This document shows positions 1 through 7,283 of a stretch of 46,378 nucleotides of DNA, in pieces (the first letter of the stretch is position 1; each line of letters opens with the position of its first letter). The stretch is from contig NZ_VOSW01000073.1 of the NCBI RefSeq assembly GCF_009690905.1, positions 1 to 46,378 on the forward strand, given 5' to 3'. This DNA is from Paraburkholderia madseniana. GTDB lineage: Bacteria; Pseudomonadota; Gammaproteobacteria; Burkholderiales; Burkholderiaceae. The translations under genes were made by a program, and so were the position numbers. The notes under the pieces are model-generated. The model was not told the origin of the DNA. It searched no databases and saw nothing but the letters and a program-made list of their open reading frames with translations.

Positions 1-66
1 TTCCTCGAGCGTGACCATCTCGAGTTCGTGCTGCATGGGTGTCGGTTTCTTGAGCATGACGCTCAT
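1..66 (-). CDS. Transposase N-terminus, IS1182-like (partial, cut by window edge)
   Basis: Reading leftward from an ATG at 66, the frame is open to the window edge and gives 22 codons beginning MSVMLKKPTPMQHELEMVTL. This resembles the N-terminus of IS1182-family DDE transposases, which typically begin with MLK-P-P followed by an ELEMVTLE-type stretch, as recalled from the family. An alternative start at Met4 fits those proteins better. Everything downstream lies outside the window, so completeness and activity cannot be judged. The stretch 67-150 would then hold the element's end. Moderate confidence, because only 22 residues are visible. Confidence 0.6.
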   Translation of the reverse strand, partial: MSVMLKKPTPMQHELEMVTLEE

Positions 67-124
67 TAAACGACAAAGCCCGGCGCGTGGCCAGGCTTTG
101 GGGGTACTTTGTCAGCAGTCTGAA

Positions 125-148
125 GCCTCGCAGATGCGAGGCTTTTTT
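125..148 (+). terminator. Rho-independent terminator-like hairpin near the candidate IS end
   Basis: A perfect 7-bp stem, GCCTCGC (125-131) with GCGAGGC (136-142) around an AGAT loop, is followed by six T. It points rightward, against the upstream transposase and into the 3' end of the leftward IclR gene. It therefore cannot terminate either visible gene. It could block transcription entering or leaving the insertion element, or be a leftover of a gene displaced by the insertion. Confidence 0.6.
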
Positions 149-177
149 ATTGAGTCGGGGGACGCGCGACCACCCGC

Positions 178-984
178 TTAGGCGTGCTGGGGATGCGTAT
201 GCTCCTGCGGCGTCTGAGGGCGATAACCCAGCGACTCGGAAATCAGCAGCGCCGTTTGGCTGAGCTGCCCCAACCACGAGTCCTGCAAGCGATCCGCCGG
301 TGCTGACAGCGACAGGCCCGCAACCAGCTTGCCGGTGTCGTCGTAAATCCCCGCTGCGATGCACCGCACGCCCAACTCCAGTTCTTCGTTATCGCGCGCA
401 CAGGCCTGCTGGCGCACGTGCGACAACTCGCGTTCGAGCTTGGTCAGATCGGTGATGCTGTTCTGCGTGTGGCCGGACAGCCCGGTGCGCGTGGCATAGG
501 CCCGCACGCGGGTCGATTCGTCCGCGGCGAGGAAGAGCTTGCCCACCGAGGTCAGATGCAGCGGCGCCCGCCCGCCAATCGCCCGCACCACCTGCATGCC
601 GGAGCGCTCGGAGTAGGCGCGTTCTATATAGACGATCTCGTCGCCCTGGCGCACCGACAGGTTCACTGTCTGCCCGGTTTGGCGGTGCAGTTCGCGCATC
701 GGCGTGAGCGCCGCGTCGCGCACCGACAGCCGCGCCTTCACCAGATTACCCAGTTCGAGCAGGCGCATACCGAGGCGGTAAGTGCCGGGGTCCGACCGGT
801 CGACCAGCCGGCACATCACCATGTCGTTCAGGATGCGGTGCGCGGTGGACGGGTGCAGCTCCGTGCGGATGGCGAGTTCTTTCAGGCTGACCGGGTCGCT
901 ATGCGCAGCGAGTGCATCGAGCAAGCGCATCATGCGTTCGATCACCTGGATCGACGTTTTGGGATCCGGGTTCGTATCGCTCAT
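178..984 (-). CDS. IclR-family transcriptional regulator
   Basis: This 268-residue protein has the IclR layout. An N-terminal winged helix-turn-helix spans about residues 12-75, with the recognition region LKELAIRTELHPSTAHRIL at about 35-53. A C-terminal effector-binding domain (about 85-255) contains the typical ELELGVRCIAAGIYD stretch. Such proteins bind DNA as dimers or tetramers and respond to small organic acids or aromatics. It is divergent from lutA across about 180 bp that contains a clear inverted repeat, so control of lactate oxidation genes is a reasonable inference. The ATG at 984 has no visible Shine-Dalgarno sequence, since the bases before it on the coding strand are C/T-rich. 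The ligand is unknown. Confidence 0.9.
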   Translation of the reverse strand: MSDTNPDPKTSIQVIERMMRLLDALAAHSDPVSLKELAIRTELHPSTAHRILNDMVMCRLVDRSDPGTYRLGMRLLELGNLVKARLSVRDAALTPMRELHRQTGQTVNLSVRQGDEIVYIERAYSERSGMQVVRAIGGRAPLHLTSVGKLFLAADESTRVRAYATRTGLSGHTQNSITDLTKLERELSHVRQQACARDNEELELGVRCIAAGIYDDTGKLVAGLSLSAPADRLQDSWLGQLSQTALLISESLGYRPQTPQEHTHPQHA

Positions 985-1056
985 GGGGAGGAATCGGTTG
1001 ACGCGTCAAACAGCGGAGATTGATTGTATCCCGTATTGTGAAAAGATGGAAAGCAG

Positions 1057-1074
1057 TTGGAACGCCTATTCCAA
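1057..1074. promoter_or_regulatory. Candidate IclR-type operator (TTGGAA-N6-TTCCAA)
   Basis: A perfect 6-bp inverted repeat, TTGGAA (1057-1062) and TTCCAA (1069-1074), lies in the divergent region between the IclR-family gene and lutA. IclR itself binds a TGGAA...TTCCA-type palindrome, so this is a good candidate for the local regulator. It lies upstream of the likely lutA -35 box, a position compatible with activation of lutA or repression of the regulator's own gene. Confidence 0.5.
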
Positions 1075-1108
1075 TTTAACGTGGCATTCGTCCTATGCCT
1101 TCCGGCCG

Positions 1109-1137
1109 TTGGTATTGTGCGGCAAACAGCGGATAAT
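1109..1137 (+). promoter_or_regulatory. Predicted sigma-70 promoter of lutA
   Basis: TTGGTA (1109-1114) and GATAAT (1132-1137) are separated by exactly 17 bp. They lie about 28 bp upstream of the lutA start codon at 1165. A strong ribosome binding site, AAGGAGG (1154-1160), sits between promoter and start. Confidence 0.5.
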
Positions 1138-1164
1138 CAGGGACGTTTTCCCGAAGGAGGGCTC

Positions 1165-1887
1165 ATGCGAGTCGGATTGTTCGTCACCTGCCTGATCGAC
1201 CTGATGCGCCCGGAGATCGGTTTTTCGGTCATCAAGCTGATCGAAGGCGCCGGTTTCGAGGTGGTGGTGCCGCCCGCGCAAACCTGTTGCGGGCAGCCCG
1301 CGTACAACTCGGGGGAGCGGCGCATCGCGCGCGATCTGGCCGAGAAAACCCTGCGTGAATTCGAACAGTTCGACTATGTCGTGGTGCCGTCCGGTTCGTG
1401 CGGCGGCATGATCCGCGCGCATTACGGCGACCTGTTTGCCGACGATCCGGAGTTGATGAACCGCTTCGGCCGGTTGCGCGCCAAAGTGTTCGAGTTGACT
1501 GATTTCCTTGTCAATGTGGCCAAGGTTCAATTGCAGCCGGGTGAGTTCACGGGCCAGGTGACGTACCACGATTCCTGTTCGGGGCTGCGCGAACTTGGCG
1601 TCAAAACGCAGCCGCGCGCGCTGCTGGCGCAGGTGGGCGTGGCGGTGACTGAAATGAAGGATTGCGAGCGCTGCTGCGGCTTCGGGGGCACCTTCGCGAT
1701 CAAGTACGGCGACATCTCCACGGCAATCGTCGACGAGAAATGCGCGAATATCGGCGCGAGCGGCGCCGGCACGGTGGTGCTCGGCGACCTCGGCTGCATG
1801 CTCAATATCGAAGGCCGCTTGCGGCGCACCGGCGATACCGCCACGCGCGTGCTGCACATTGCCCAGGTGCTGGCCGGCGACGCGTAA
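1165..1887 (+). CDS. lutA: LutA/LldE, iron-sulfur subunit of L-lactate oxidation complex
   Basis: The 240-residue product contains two CCG (cysteine-rich) domains: CCGQPAYNSG at residue 41 and ERCCGFGG at about 168-174. Further cysteines occur at GSCGG (77-81) and DSCSG (136-140). This is the heterodisulfide-reductase-type architecture of LutA/YkgE/LldE proteins, which work with LutB and LutC in cytoplasmic oxidation of L-lactate to pyruvate. The start at 1165 follows an AAGGAGG ribosome binding site by four bases; the frame is open further upstream but without such support. LutB follows after 157 bp. Confidence 0.9.
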   Translation: MRVGLFVTCLIDLMRPEIGFSVIKLIEGAGFEVVVPPAQTCCGQPAYNSGERRIARDLAEKTLREFEQFDYVVVPSGSCGGMIRAHYGDLFADDPELMNRFGRLRAKVFELTDFLVNVAKVQLQPGEFTGQVTYHDSCSGLRELGVKTQPRALLAQVGVAVTEMKDCERCCGFGGTFAIKYGDISTAIVDEKCANIGASGAGTVVLGDLGCMLNIEGRLRRTGDTATRVLHIAQVLAGDA

Positions 1888-2044
1888 CGATTTTCGCAGC
1901 GCTCAAACCGCGCAGTGGATTCGGTGCCCGCCATTTCGCGCGCTTCACTCGTTCATTTGATTCGCTTTTAGCTCGCGCACTTCAACAGCGCATTTCACTC
2001 GCGTTTTTCATTCGCGCTTTCATCCGAATACGCTCAAGGCCGCC

Positions 2045-3460
2045 ATGCAAGTCCAATCGATGCATTTCAAGGCCCGCGCGGGCCAGAAACTCGCTGACCA
2101 GCGTCTGCAGCGGAACCTGACCAAGCTGTCGACCAAGTTCGTGTCGGCCCGCGCCGCGGCCATGACCGCGATCGATTTTCCCGCCACCCGCGCCGCGCTG
2201 AAGGAGCGCCGCAATCGCGCGCTGGAAAATCTCGACGTCTGGCTCGAAACCTTCGAACGTGAGGCGACCCGGCGCGGCGTCACGGTCCTGTTCGCCGAGA
2301 CGACGCAGGAGGCCGCGCGTCTCGTCGGCGATATTGCGCGCCGGCACGAGGTGAAGAAGGTGATCAAGACCAAGTCGATGGTCACCGAGGAAATGCGTCT
2401 GAACGAGGTGCTGGGGCAGATGGGCGTGCAATCGATCGAGACCGATCTGGGCGAATACATTCTCCAGATCAACGACAACGAGCCGCCCAGCCACATCATC
2501 GCGCCGGTCGTCCATAAGGATAAGGACGAGATTGCCGACCTGTTCGCGAAGACGCATGGCCGGCCGCGTCTGACCGAGATCACCGACATGACCCGCGAAG
2601 CGCGCGAGATGCTGCGTCCGCACTTCATGACGGCGGACATGGGTGTGACCGGCGGCAACTTCGTAGTGGCGGAGACGGGTTCGGTCGTGCTGGTCACGAA
2701 CGAGGGCAACGAGGGCATGTGCACCGTGATGCCACGCGTGCATGTGGCGGTGACCGGCATCGAAAAGGTGTTGCCCACGCTGGAAGATCTCGCGACGGCA
2801 ATGCGTCTGCTGCCGCGCTCGGCAACCGGTCAGGCGACGTCCAACTATTTTTCGGTGCTGACCGGGCCGCGCGGCGCGGGCGATCAGGACGGTCCCGAGC
2901 ATATGTACGTGGTGCTGGTCGACGGCGGGCGCACGGGGCTGATCGGCGGCGACTTTCAGGAGATGCTGCGCTGTATCCGTTGCGGCGCTTGCATGAATCA
3001 CTGCCCGGTGTATCAGAAGGTGGGCGGTCATGCCTACGGGTGGGTTTATCCGGGGCCGATGGGATCGGTGCTGACGCCGAGCTACGTCGGGATCGACAAG
3101 GCGCTGGACCTGCCTCAGGCGGCGACGTTGTGCGGCGAGTGCAACAGCGTGTGTCCGGTCGGCATTCCGTTATCCGATCTGCTGCGCAAGCTCCGCGAGA
3201 AGCAGGTCGAGCGGCATCTGAGGCCGTGGCGCGAGCGGGCAGGGCTCGCAGTGTGGGGTTTCCTCGCGTTGCACCCGGATGCTTATGCGCTCTTCACCAA
3301 GCTGGCGGTTCGCGTGCTGGAAAGAATGGGCGGGCGAAATCGTTCGATTGCCAGGTTGCCACTAGGTGGAGCGGGCTGGACCAATACGCGCGATATGCCG
3401 GCACCGGTCGGCCGCACGTTCAGGGAGTTGTACGCCGCGCAACGCAGCCATATTGGTTGA
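2045..3460 (+). CDS. lutB: LutB/LldF, iron-sulfur lactate oxidation protein
   Basis: This 471-residue protein matches LutB. It has an LUD domain over about residues 60-300, including MGVTGGNFVVAETGSVVLVTN (about 199-219). Two [4Fe-4S]-type cysteine groups follow: C310-x2-C313-x2-C316-x3-C320-P and C363-x2-C366-x3-C370-P. The family transfers electrons from lactate together with LutA and LutC. The start at 2045 has AAGG a few bases upstream; Met6 is an alternative. The usual third subunit LutC does not follow: the next gene lies on the other strand only 88 bp away. Confidence 0.92.
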   Translation: MQVQSMHFKARAGQKLADQRLQRNLTKLSTKFVSARAAAMTAIDFPATRAALKERRNRALENLDVWLETFEREATRRGVTVLFAETTQEAARLVGDIARRHEVKKVIKTKSMVTEEMRLNEVLGQMGVQSIETDLGEYILQINDNEPPSHIIAPVVHKDKDEIADLFAKTHGRPRLTEITDMTREAREMLRPHFMTADMGVTGGNFVVAETGSVVLVTNEGNEGMCTVMPRVHVAVTGIEKVLPTLEDLATAMRLLPRSATGQATSNYFSVLTGPRGAGDQDGPEHMYVVLVDGGRTGLIGGDFQEMLRCIRCGACMNHCPVYQKVGGHAYGWVYPGPMGSVLTPSYVGIDKALDLPQAATLCGECNSVCPVGIPLSDLLRKLREKQVERHLRPWRERAGLAVWGFLALHPDAYALFTKLAVRVLERMGGRNRSIARLPLGGAGWTNTRDMPAPVGRTFRELYAAQRSHIG

Positions 3461-3548
3461 GCGAGCGGCACAGTCGTTGTGGTTTGCGCGGCTGATGCGG
3501 GAGGCGTAACGCGAGACTGCGCCTACGTTCACGCCATTCCCTGCCGGA

Positions 3549-4112
3549 TCAATGATCCGTCATCCCTGGCTGGCGGCCGTTATTGCTTCTGGCCTGCGCA
3601 TTGCCACCATTGCCGCGTCCACCGCTGTTGCCTGCCTGCTGTGGCGGAGGGGGCGGCGGGCTGCCTGCTCCTGGTCGTGGCGCGTTAGATCCACTCGGCC
3701 CTCTCGGCCCGCCAACCGCACCTTGAGGCGGCGGTCCCCCATGTTGCCCGCCGCCGTTCGGCTGACCATGCCAGCCACCGTTGTCTCCCCGGTTACCGTT
3801 GTTTCCATCGTTGCCGTTATTCGGCCGTCCCCGGTCCGGATAGCCTGGGTAGCCGCGATAGCCGGGCCCCGGCCCGTAATAGCGGCCCGGCCCGTTGTAG
3901 TAACCCGGACCCCAGTCATTGCCGTAACCCATGTAGACGTTGGTTTGCGGCACAACCGGCACGCCGGTGGCATAGCCGTCGTAACCGTCATAGCCGCTAT
4001 AACCGCCGCCATAGCCGTTGCCGACCATTGGAGTGCCGTCCGGATAGACCGCGCAGCCGCCAAGCAATGCAGCAACGACCGTGAAGCCGACGAGGGGAGC
4101 AATACGTTTCAT
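3549..4112 (-). CDS. Glycine/proline-rich lipoprotein of unknown function
   Basis: The 187-residue product starts with a lipoprotein signal peptide. A KR-charged N-terminus and hydrophobic core end in a lipobox LLGGC with Cys20. The mature part is low complexity: Gly-Tyr-rich (YGGGYSGYDGYDGYATG), then Asn-Gly-rich, then Pro-rich (SPPPPPPQQ). No catalytic domain is visible, and a surface or periplasmic structural role is only a guess. The coding strand shows GGAAGG-like purines weakly, close to the ATG. The composition makes database matches unreliable, but the signal peptide and lipobox argue for a real gene. Confidence 0.75.
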   Translation of the reverse strand: MKRIAPLVGFTVVAALLGGCAVYPDGTPMVGNGYGGGYSGYDGYDGYATGVPVVPQTNVYMGYGNDWGPGYYNGPGRYYGPGPGYRGYPGYPDRGRPNNGNDGNNGNRGDNGGWHGQPNGGGQHGGPPPQGAVGGPRGPSGSNAPRPGAGSPPPPPPQQAGNSGGRGNGGNAQARSNNGRQPGMTDH

Positions 4113-4137
4113 TGGAAGGACCAGTGCGAAGATTTCA

Positions 4138-4150
4138 TGTCTGTAAGACA
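4138..4150. promoter_or_regulatory. Small palindrome upstream of the lipoprotein gene
   Basis: TGTCT (4138-4142) and AGACA (4146-4150) form a perfect inverted repeat with a 3-bp spacer, 26 bp upstream of the leftward lipoprotein start. A GATAAT hexamer on the minus strand (4159-4154) could be a -10 box, which would place the palindrome near the transcription start. No good -35 is visible. Confidence 0.3.
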
Positions 4151-4387
4151 GCTATTATCGCTAACCGTCGCGCCGGCTTTGTATGTGTTTGTAAGGATTT
4201 CTTTTTCATGCCATGACGCAGGTCAGCGTCGTGCGCGGCAGAGGCAGACCAGTTAATGGACTGTTCCATCCAGCGCAACGCTGTATCTCGCGCCAGCCCG
4301 TTTTTCCCGATTGTAAATTCCTATAGCATTTGGACTGGGCATAGTGGGTCACGAACTCATAAGCCCCTAATCGGAAGAAACCACATC

Positions 4388-4627
4388 ATGAAAAAGACAA
4401 TATCGGTGTACTGGCCCCTCGCCATCGTCGTGCCGCTTGCTGCGGCAGCCTATCTGCACATTTGTGGCGACGCGGCTTCGCGCTCCTCGCAGGCCCCGCT
4501 CGCTGCTGATCAACTGACCGCGGAACTGGCGCGCGCCGTCTCGTATGGCATGGTCGACAACACGACGACGTTGCCGGCCAAACCCATGCACGCCGTGACG
4601 GCAATGCCTGTGGCCGAAGCATCTTAA
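4388..4627 (+). CDS. Small secreted or membrane-anchored hypothetical protein
   Basis: This is a 79-residue product starting MKKTISVYWPLAIVVPLAAA. It has a basic N-terminus and one hydrophobic segment (about residues 7-24) that could be a signal peptide or a single membrane anchor. The remaining part (about 50 residues) is alanine- and threonine-rich without a recognised domain. The start at 4388 was chosen because it places the charged MKK before the hydrophobic stretch; the frame extends upstream to 4256 without support. The gene overlaps no other likely gene. I do not recognise the family. Confidence 0.55.
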   Translation: MKKTISVYWPLAIVVPLAAAAYLHICGDAASRSSQAPLAADQLTAELARAVSYGMVDNTTTLPAKPMHAVTAMPVAEAS

Positions 4628-4673
4628 GCGTCTTAAGCGCGCGTAGCCTCCGGCGCGATCTGGTCGACCTTTG

Positions 4674-4679
4674 TATAAT
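4674..4679 (+). promoter_or_regulatory. -10 box (TATAAT) before the tyrosine phosphatase gene
   Basis: A consensus TATAAT followed by CGCG lies 57 bp upstream of the phosphatase start at 4736. No recognisable -35 hexamer is found at the expected distance. The direct repeat TCTTAAGCG occurs twice in tandem just upstream (4622-4639), straddling the stop codon of the preceding small gene. Confidence 0.4.
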
Positions 4680-4735
4680 CGCGCCACCGTTTCCTAACTG
4701 CCGATCCGCGGGCGTTGAGCGTCCGAAAGCCTCTG

Positions 4736-5233
4736 ATGAAAACCGTGTCCGTCTGCTTTGTCTGCCTTGGGAACATCTGCCGTTCCCCGACCGCGGAAGG
4801 CGTGATGCGCCGTCTGGTCGACGAGGCGATGCTGGCGGAGCGCATTCTGATCGATTCCGCCGGCACGGGCGACTGGCACATCGGCCAACCGCCTGACGAC
4901 CGCGCGCAGCATGCGGCCGAACAGCGGGGTTACGAGTTGGCCGCCTTGCGCGGACGCCAGGTCGCGGCAGCCGACTTCGAGCGTTTCGATCTGCTGATCG
5001 CAATGGACGACAAAAACGTCGCCGCGCTGCGCCAGATTTGTCCGGCGGAGCAGCGTGACAAAATCCGTCTGCTGATGGAATTCGTGCCTGAGGCGGACGG
5101 GCGCTGGGGCGGTGCCCGCGAAGTCGTCGACCCCTATTTCGGCGGCGCCGAAGGGTTCGAACAGGTACTGGATCAATGTGAAGCAGCCTGCCGCGGACTG
5201 ATCGCAGCGCTGCGTCCCCAATTGATTACGTAA
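4736..5233 (+). CDS. Low molecular weight protein-tyrosine phosphatase
   Basis: The 165-residue protein carries the LMW-PTP signature near its N-terminus. The P-loop VCLGNICRSP (about residues 9-18) contains the nucleophilic Cys and the CX5R Arg. The general-acid aspartate sits in VVDPYFGG (about residue 131 onward). Length and motif placement match active family members, which dephosphorylate protein phosphotyrosine in the cytoplasm. Many bacterial members pair with exopolysaccharide tyrosine kinases, but none is nearby. A TTG at 4715 would add seven residues; the ATG at 4736 fits the family better. The gene ends 142 bp before iscR. Confidence 0.92.
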   Translation: MKTVSVCFVCLGNICRSPTAEGVMRRLVDEAMLAERILIDSAGTGDWHIGQPPDDRAQHAAEQRGYELAALRGRQVAAADFERFDLLIAMDDKNVAALRQICPAEQRDKIRLLMEFVPEADGRWGGAREVVDPYFGGAEGFEQVLDQCEAACRGLIAALRPQLIT

Positions 5234-5306
5234 GACCGGCGGGTCATCGGCGAGGTTTGGGCCGGCTTATCCAGCAATTAAGCAAATGACCCAAATCACG
5301 GTAGGG

Positions 5307-5331
5307 ATACTTGACTAATTCAGTCATGTAT
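5307..5331. promoter_or_regulatory. Type 1 IscR operator over the isc promoter
   Basis: The 25-bp site runs from ATACTTGACT to AGTCATGTAT around a 5-bp centre. It agrees with the published type 1 IscR consensus ATASYYGACTRWWWYAGTCRRSTAT, to which the [2Fe-2S] form of IscR binds. It covers the -35 hexamer of the predicted iscR promoter, which suits autorepression when Fe-S clusters are plentiful. Confidence 0.88.
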
Positions 5332-5338
5332 TTATACT
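5311..5338 (+). promoter_or_regulatory. Predicted promoter of the isc operon
   Basis: TTGACT (5311-5316) and TATACT (5333-5338) are separated by 16 bp, a near-consensus sigma-70 promoter 38 bp before the iscR start codon. The -35 box lies inside the first IscR site and the -10 box overlaps the start of the second, weaker site. Confidence 0.75.
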
Positions 5339-5358
5339 TGACCAAACTTGTCGAGAAT
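5334..5358. promoter_or_regulatory. Second, degenerate IscR-like site
   Basis: Starting 27 bp after the first site, a second 25-bp stretch begins ATACTTGACC and ends GTCGAGAAT. It keeps the left half-site and part of the right half-site of the same consensus. It overlaps the -10 box and the likely transcription start. Its lower match suggests weaker or cooperative binding. Confidence 0.55.
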
Positions 5359-5375
5359 TGCGGTTCCCACACCAT

Positions 5376-5909
5376 ATGAGACTCACCACGAAAGGCCGTT
5401 TCGCCGTCACGGCGATGATTGACCTGGCACTGCGCCAGGAGCAGGGCCCGGTGACGCTTGCGGGTATCAGCCAGCGCCAACATATCTCCCTGTCTTATCT
5501 CGAGCAGCTATTTGGCAAGCTGCGTCGTCACGAAATCGTCGAGTCCGTGCGCGGACCGGGAGGCGGCTACAATCTGGCCCGCCGCGCTGAAGACGTGACC
5601 GTCGCCGACATCATCATCGCGGTCGACGAACCGCTCGACGCCACCCAATGCGGCGGCAAGGGCTCGTGCGAGGGCACCAAACAGCACGACGGCCACTGCA
5701 TGACGCACGAATTGTGGTCCACGCTGAACCAGAAAATGGTCGAGTACCTCGACTCGGTGTCCCTGAAAGATCTGGTCGATCAGCAGCGTTCGCGCGAAGG
5801 TGCTGCGCCGGCGGTGTTGCGCGACCGGCGCAACGAGGCGCCGGCGGTCGAACCCGCCCGCGTCGTGCCGAAAGGGCCGAATTCTGTTTTCAACATGGCC
5901 GGTTCCTAG
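5376..5909 (+). CDS. iscR: IscR, Fe-S cluster assembly transcription factor
   Basis: This is a 177-residue Rrf2-family regulator. The winged HTH (MRLTTKGRFA to about residue 70, with ISLSYLEQLFGKLRR) is followed by the cluster-binding cysteines C92, C98 and C108 and a His at 111. Holo-IscR represses its own operon. Start 5376 gives the standard MRLTTKGR N-terminus; the frame extends six codons upstream from a TTG. The third cysteine is four residues further away than in E. coli IscR (C92-C98-C104). The C-terminal tail beyond about residue 140 is Arg/Ala/Pro-rich and probably disordered. It heads the isc cluster and precedes iscS by 74 bp. Confidence 0.95.
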   Translation: MRLTTKGRFAVTAMIDLALRQEQGPVTLAGISQRQHISLSYLEQLFGKLRRHEIVESVRGPGGGYNLARRAEDVTVADIIIAVDEPLDATQCGGKGSCEGTKQHDGHCMTHELWSTLNQKMVEYLDSVSLKDLVDQQRSREGAAPAVLRDRRNEAPAVEPARVVPKGPNSVFNMAGS

Positions 5910-5983
5910 GCGCGGCAATCTGAACGCACCGCAGCCTGATCAGGAAACCAGAAGCCAGAGCAATGACGTCCCCGGAGCAATTG

Positions 5984-7207
5984 ATGAACAACGACACTCT
6001 CCACCTGCCCATTTACATGGACTACAGCGCGACGACCCCGGTCGATCCGCGCGTGGTGGACAAAATGATTCCGTACTTGCGCGAGCAGTTCGGCAACCCC
6101 GCATCGCGTAGCCACTCGTATGGCTGGGACGCGGAGCGTGCGGTCGAAGAGGCGCGCGAGAACGTCGCCGCGCTGGTGAATGCCGATCCGCGCGAAATCA
6201 TCTGGACCTCGGGCGCAACGGAGTCGGACAACCTCGCGATCAAGGGTGCGGCGCACTTCTACAAGAGTAAGGGCAAGCACGTCATCACGGTGAAGACCGA
6301 GCACAAGGCTGTGCTCGACACCTGCCGTGAACTCGAACGCGAAGGCTTCGAAGTCACGTATCTGGATGTGAAGGACGACGGTCTGATCGACCTCGAGAAG
6401 TTCAAGGCCGCGCTGCGCCCGGATACGATTCTGGTCTCGGTCATGTCGGTGAACAACGAGATCGGCGTGATCCAGGACATCGAGGCGATCGGTGAGATCA
6501 CCCGTGAAAAGGGCATCATTTTCCACGTTGACGCCGCGCAGGCTACCGGCAAGGTGGAGATCGACCTGCAGAAGCTGAAGGTCGACCTGATGTCGTTCTC
6601 GGCACACAAGACGTATGGTCCGAAGGGCATCGGCGCGCTGTACGTGCGCCGCAAGCCGCGTATCCGTATCGAAGCGCAGATGCACGGCGGCGGTCACGAG
6701 CGCGGCATGCGTTCGGGCACGCTGGCCACGCATCAGATCGTCGGCATGGGCGAAGCATTCCGCATCGCACGCGAAGAAATGGCAACGGAAAACGAGCGCA
6801 TTCGCATGCTGCGCGACCGTCTGCTGCGCGGCCTGCAGGACATGGAAGAAACCTACGTGAACGGCGACATGGAACAGCGTGTGCCGCACAACCTGAACAT
6901 CAGCTTCAACTTCGTCGAAGGCGAGTCGCTGATCATGGCAGTGAAGGACGTGGCGGTGTCGTCGGGTTCGGCGTGTACGTCGGCTTCGCTGGAACCGTCG
7001 TACGTGCTGCGCGCACTGGGTCGTAACGACGAACTGGCGCATAGCTCGATCCGTTTTACCGTCGGCCGTTTTACGACGGAGCAGGATGTCGATTACGTGA
7101 TCAACCTGTTGAAGACCAAAATTTCGAAGCTGCGCGATCTGTCGCCGCTGTGGGAAATGCACCAGGACGGGATCGATATTTCGACGATCAAGTGGGCTGC
7201 GCACTGA
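5984..7207 (+). CDS. iscS: IscS, cysteine desulfurase
   Basis: The 407-residue PLP enzyme takes sulfur from L-cysteine, forming a persulfide passed to IscU and other acceptors. Visible landmarks are MDYSATTPVD near the N-terminus, SGATESDNLA (76-85), the PLP lysine K209 in SFSAHKTYGPKG, and the active-site cysteine C331 in SSGSACTSASLEP. The start at 5984 has GGAG seven bases upstream and gives the conserved short N-terminus; an ATG at 5963 in the same frame would add seven residues. Length and motifs match housekeeping IscS rather than NifS or SufS. Confidence 0.97.
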   Translation: MNNDTLHLPIYMDYSATTPVDPRVVDKMIPYLREQFGNPASRSHSYGWDAERAVEEARENVAALVNADPREIIWTSGATESDNLAIKGAAHFYKSKGKHVITVKTEHKAVLDTCRELEREGFEVTYLDVKDDGLIDLEKFKAALRPDTILVSVMSVNNEIGVIQDIEAIGEITREKGIIFHVDAAQATGKVEIDLQKLKVDLMSFSAHKTYGPKGIGALYVRRKPRIRIEAQMHGGGHERGMRSGTLATHQIVGMGEAFRIAREEMATENERIRMLRDRLLRGLQDMEETYVNGDMEQRVPHNLNISFNFVEGESLIMAVKDVAVSSGSACTSASLEPSYVLRALGRNDELAHSSIRFTVGRFTTEQDVDYVINLLKTKISKLRDLSPLWEMHQDGIDISTIKWAAH

Positions 7208-7283
7208 CGCGCCAACGCTTAGCGTCGCGCTTATCGTCGAAAACGCAACGAATGCAGGTTGAAACGAAACAAGGAGTGTAATC

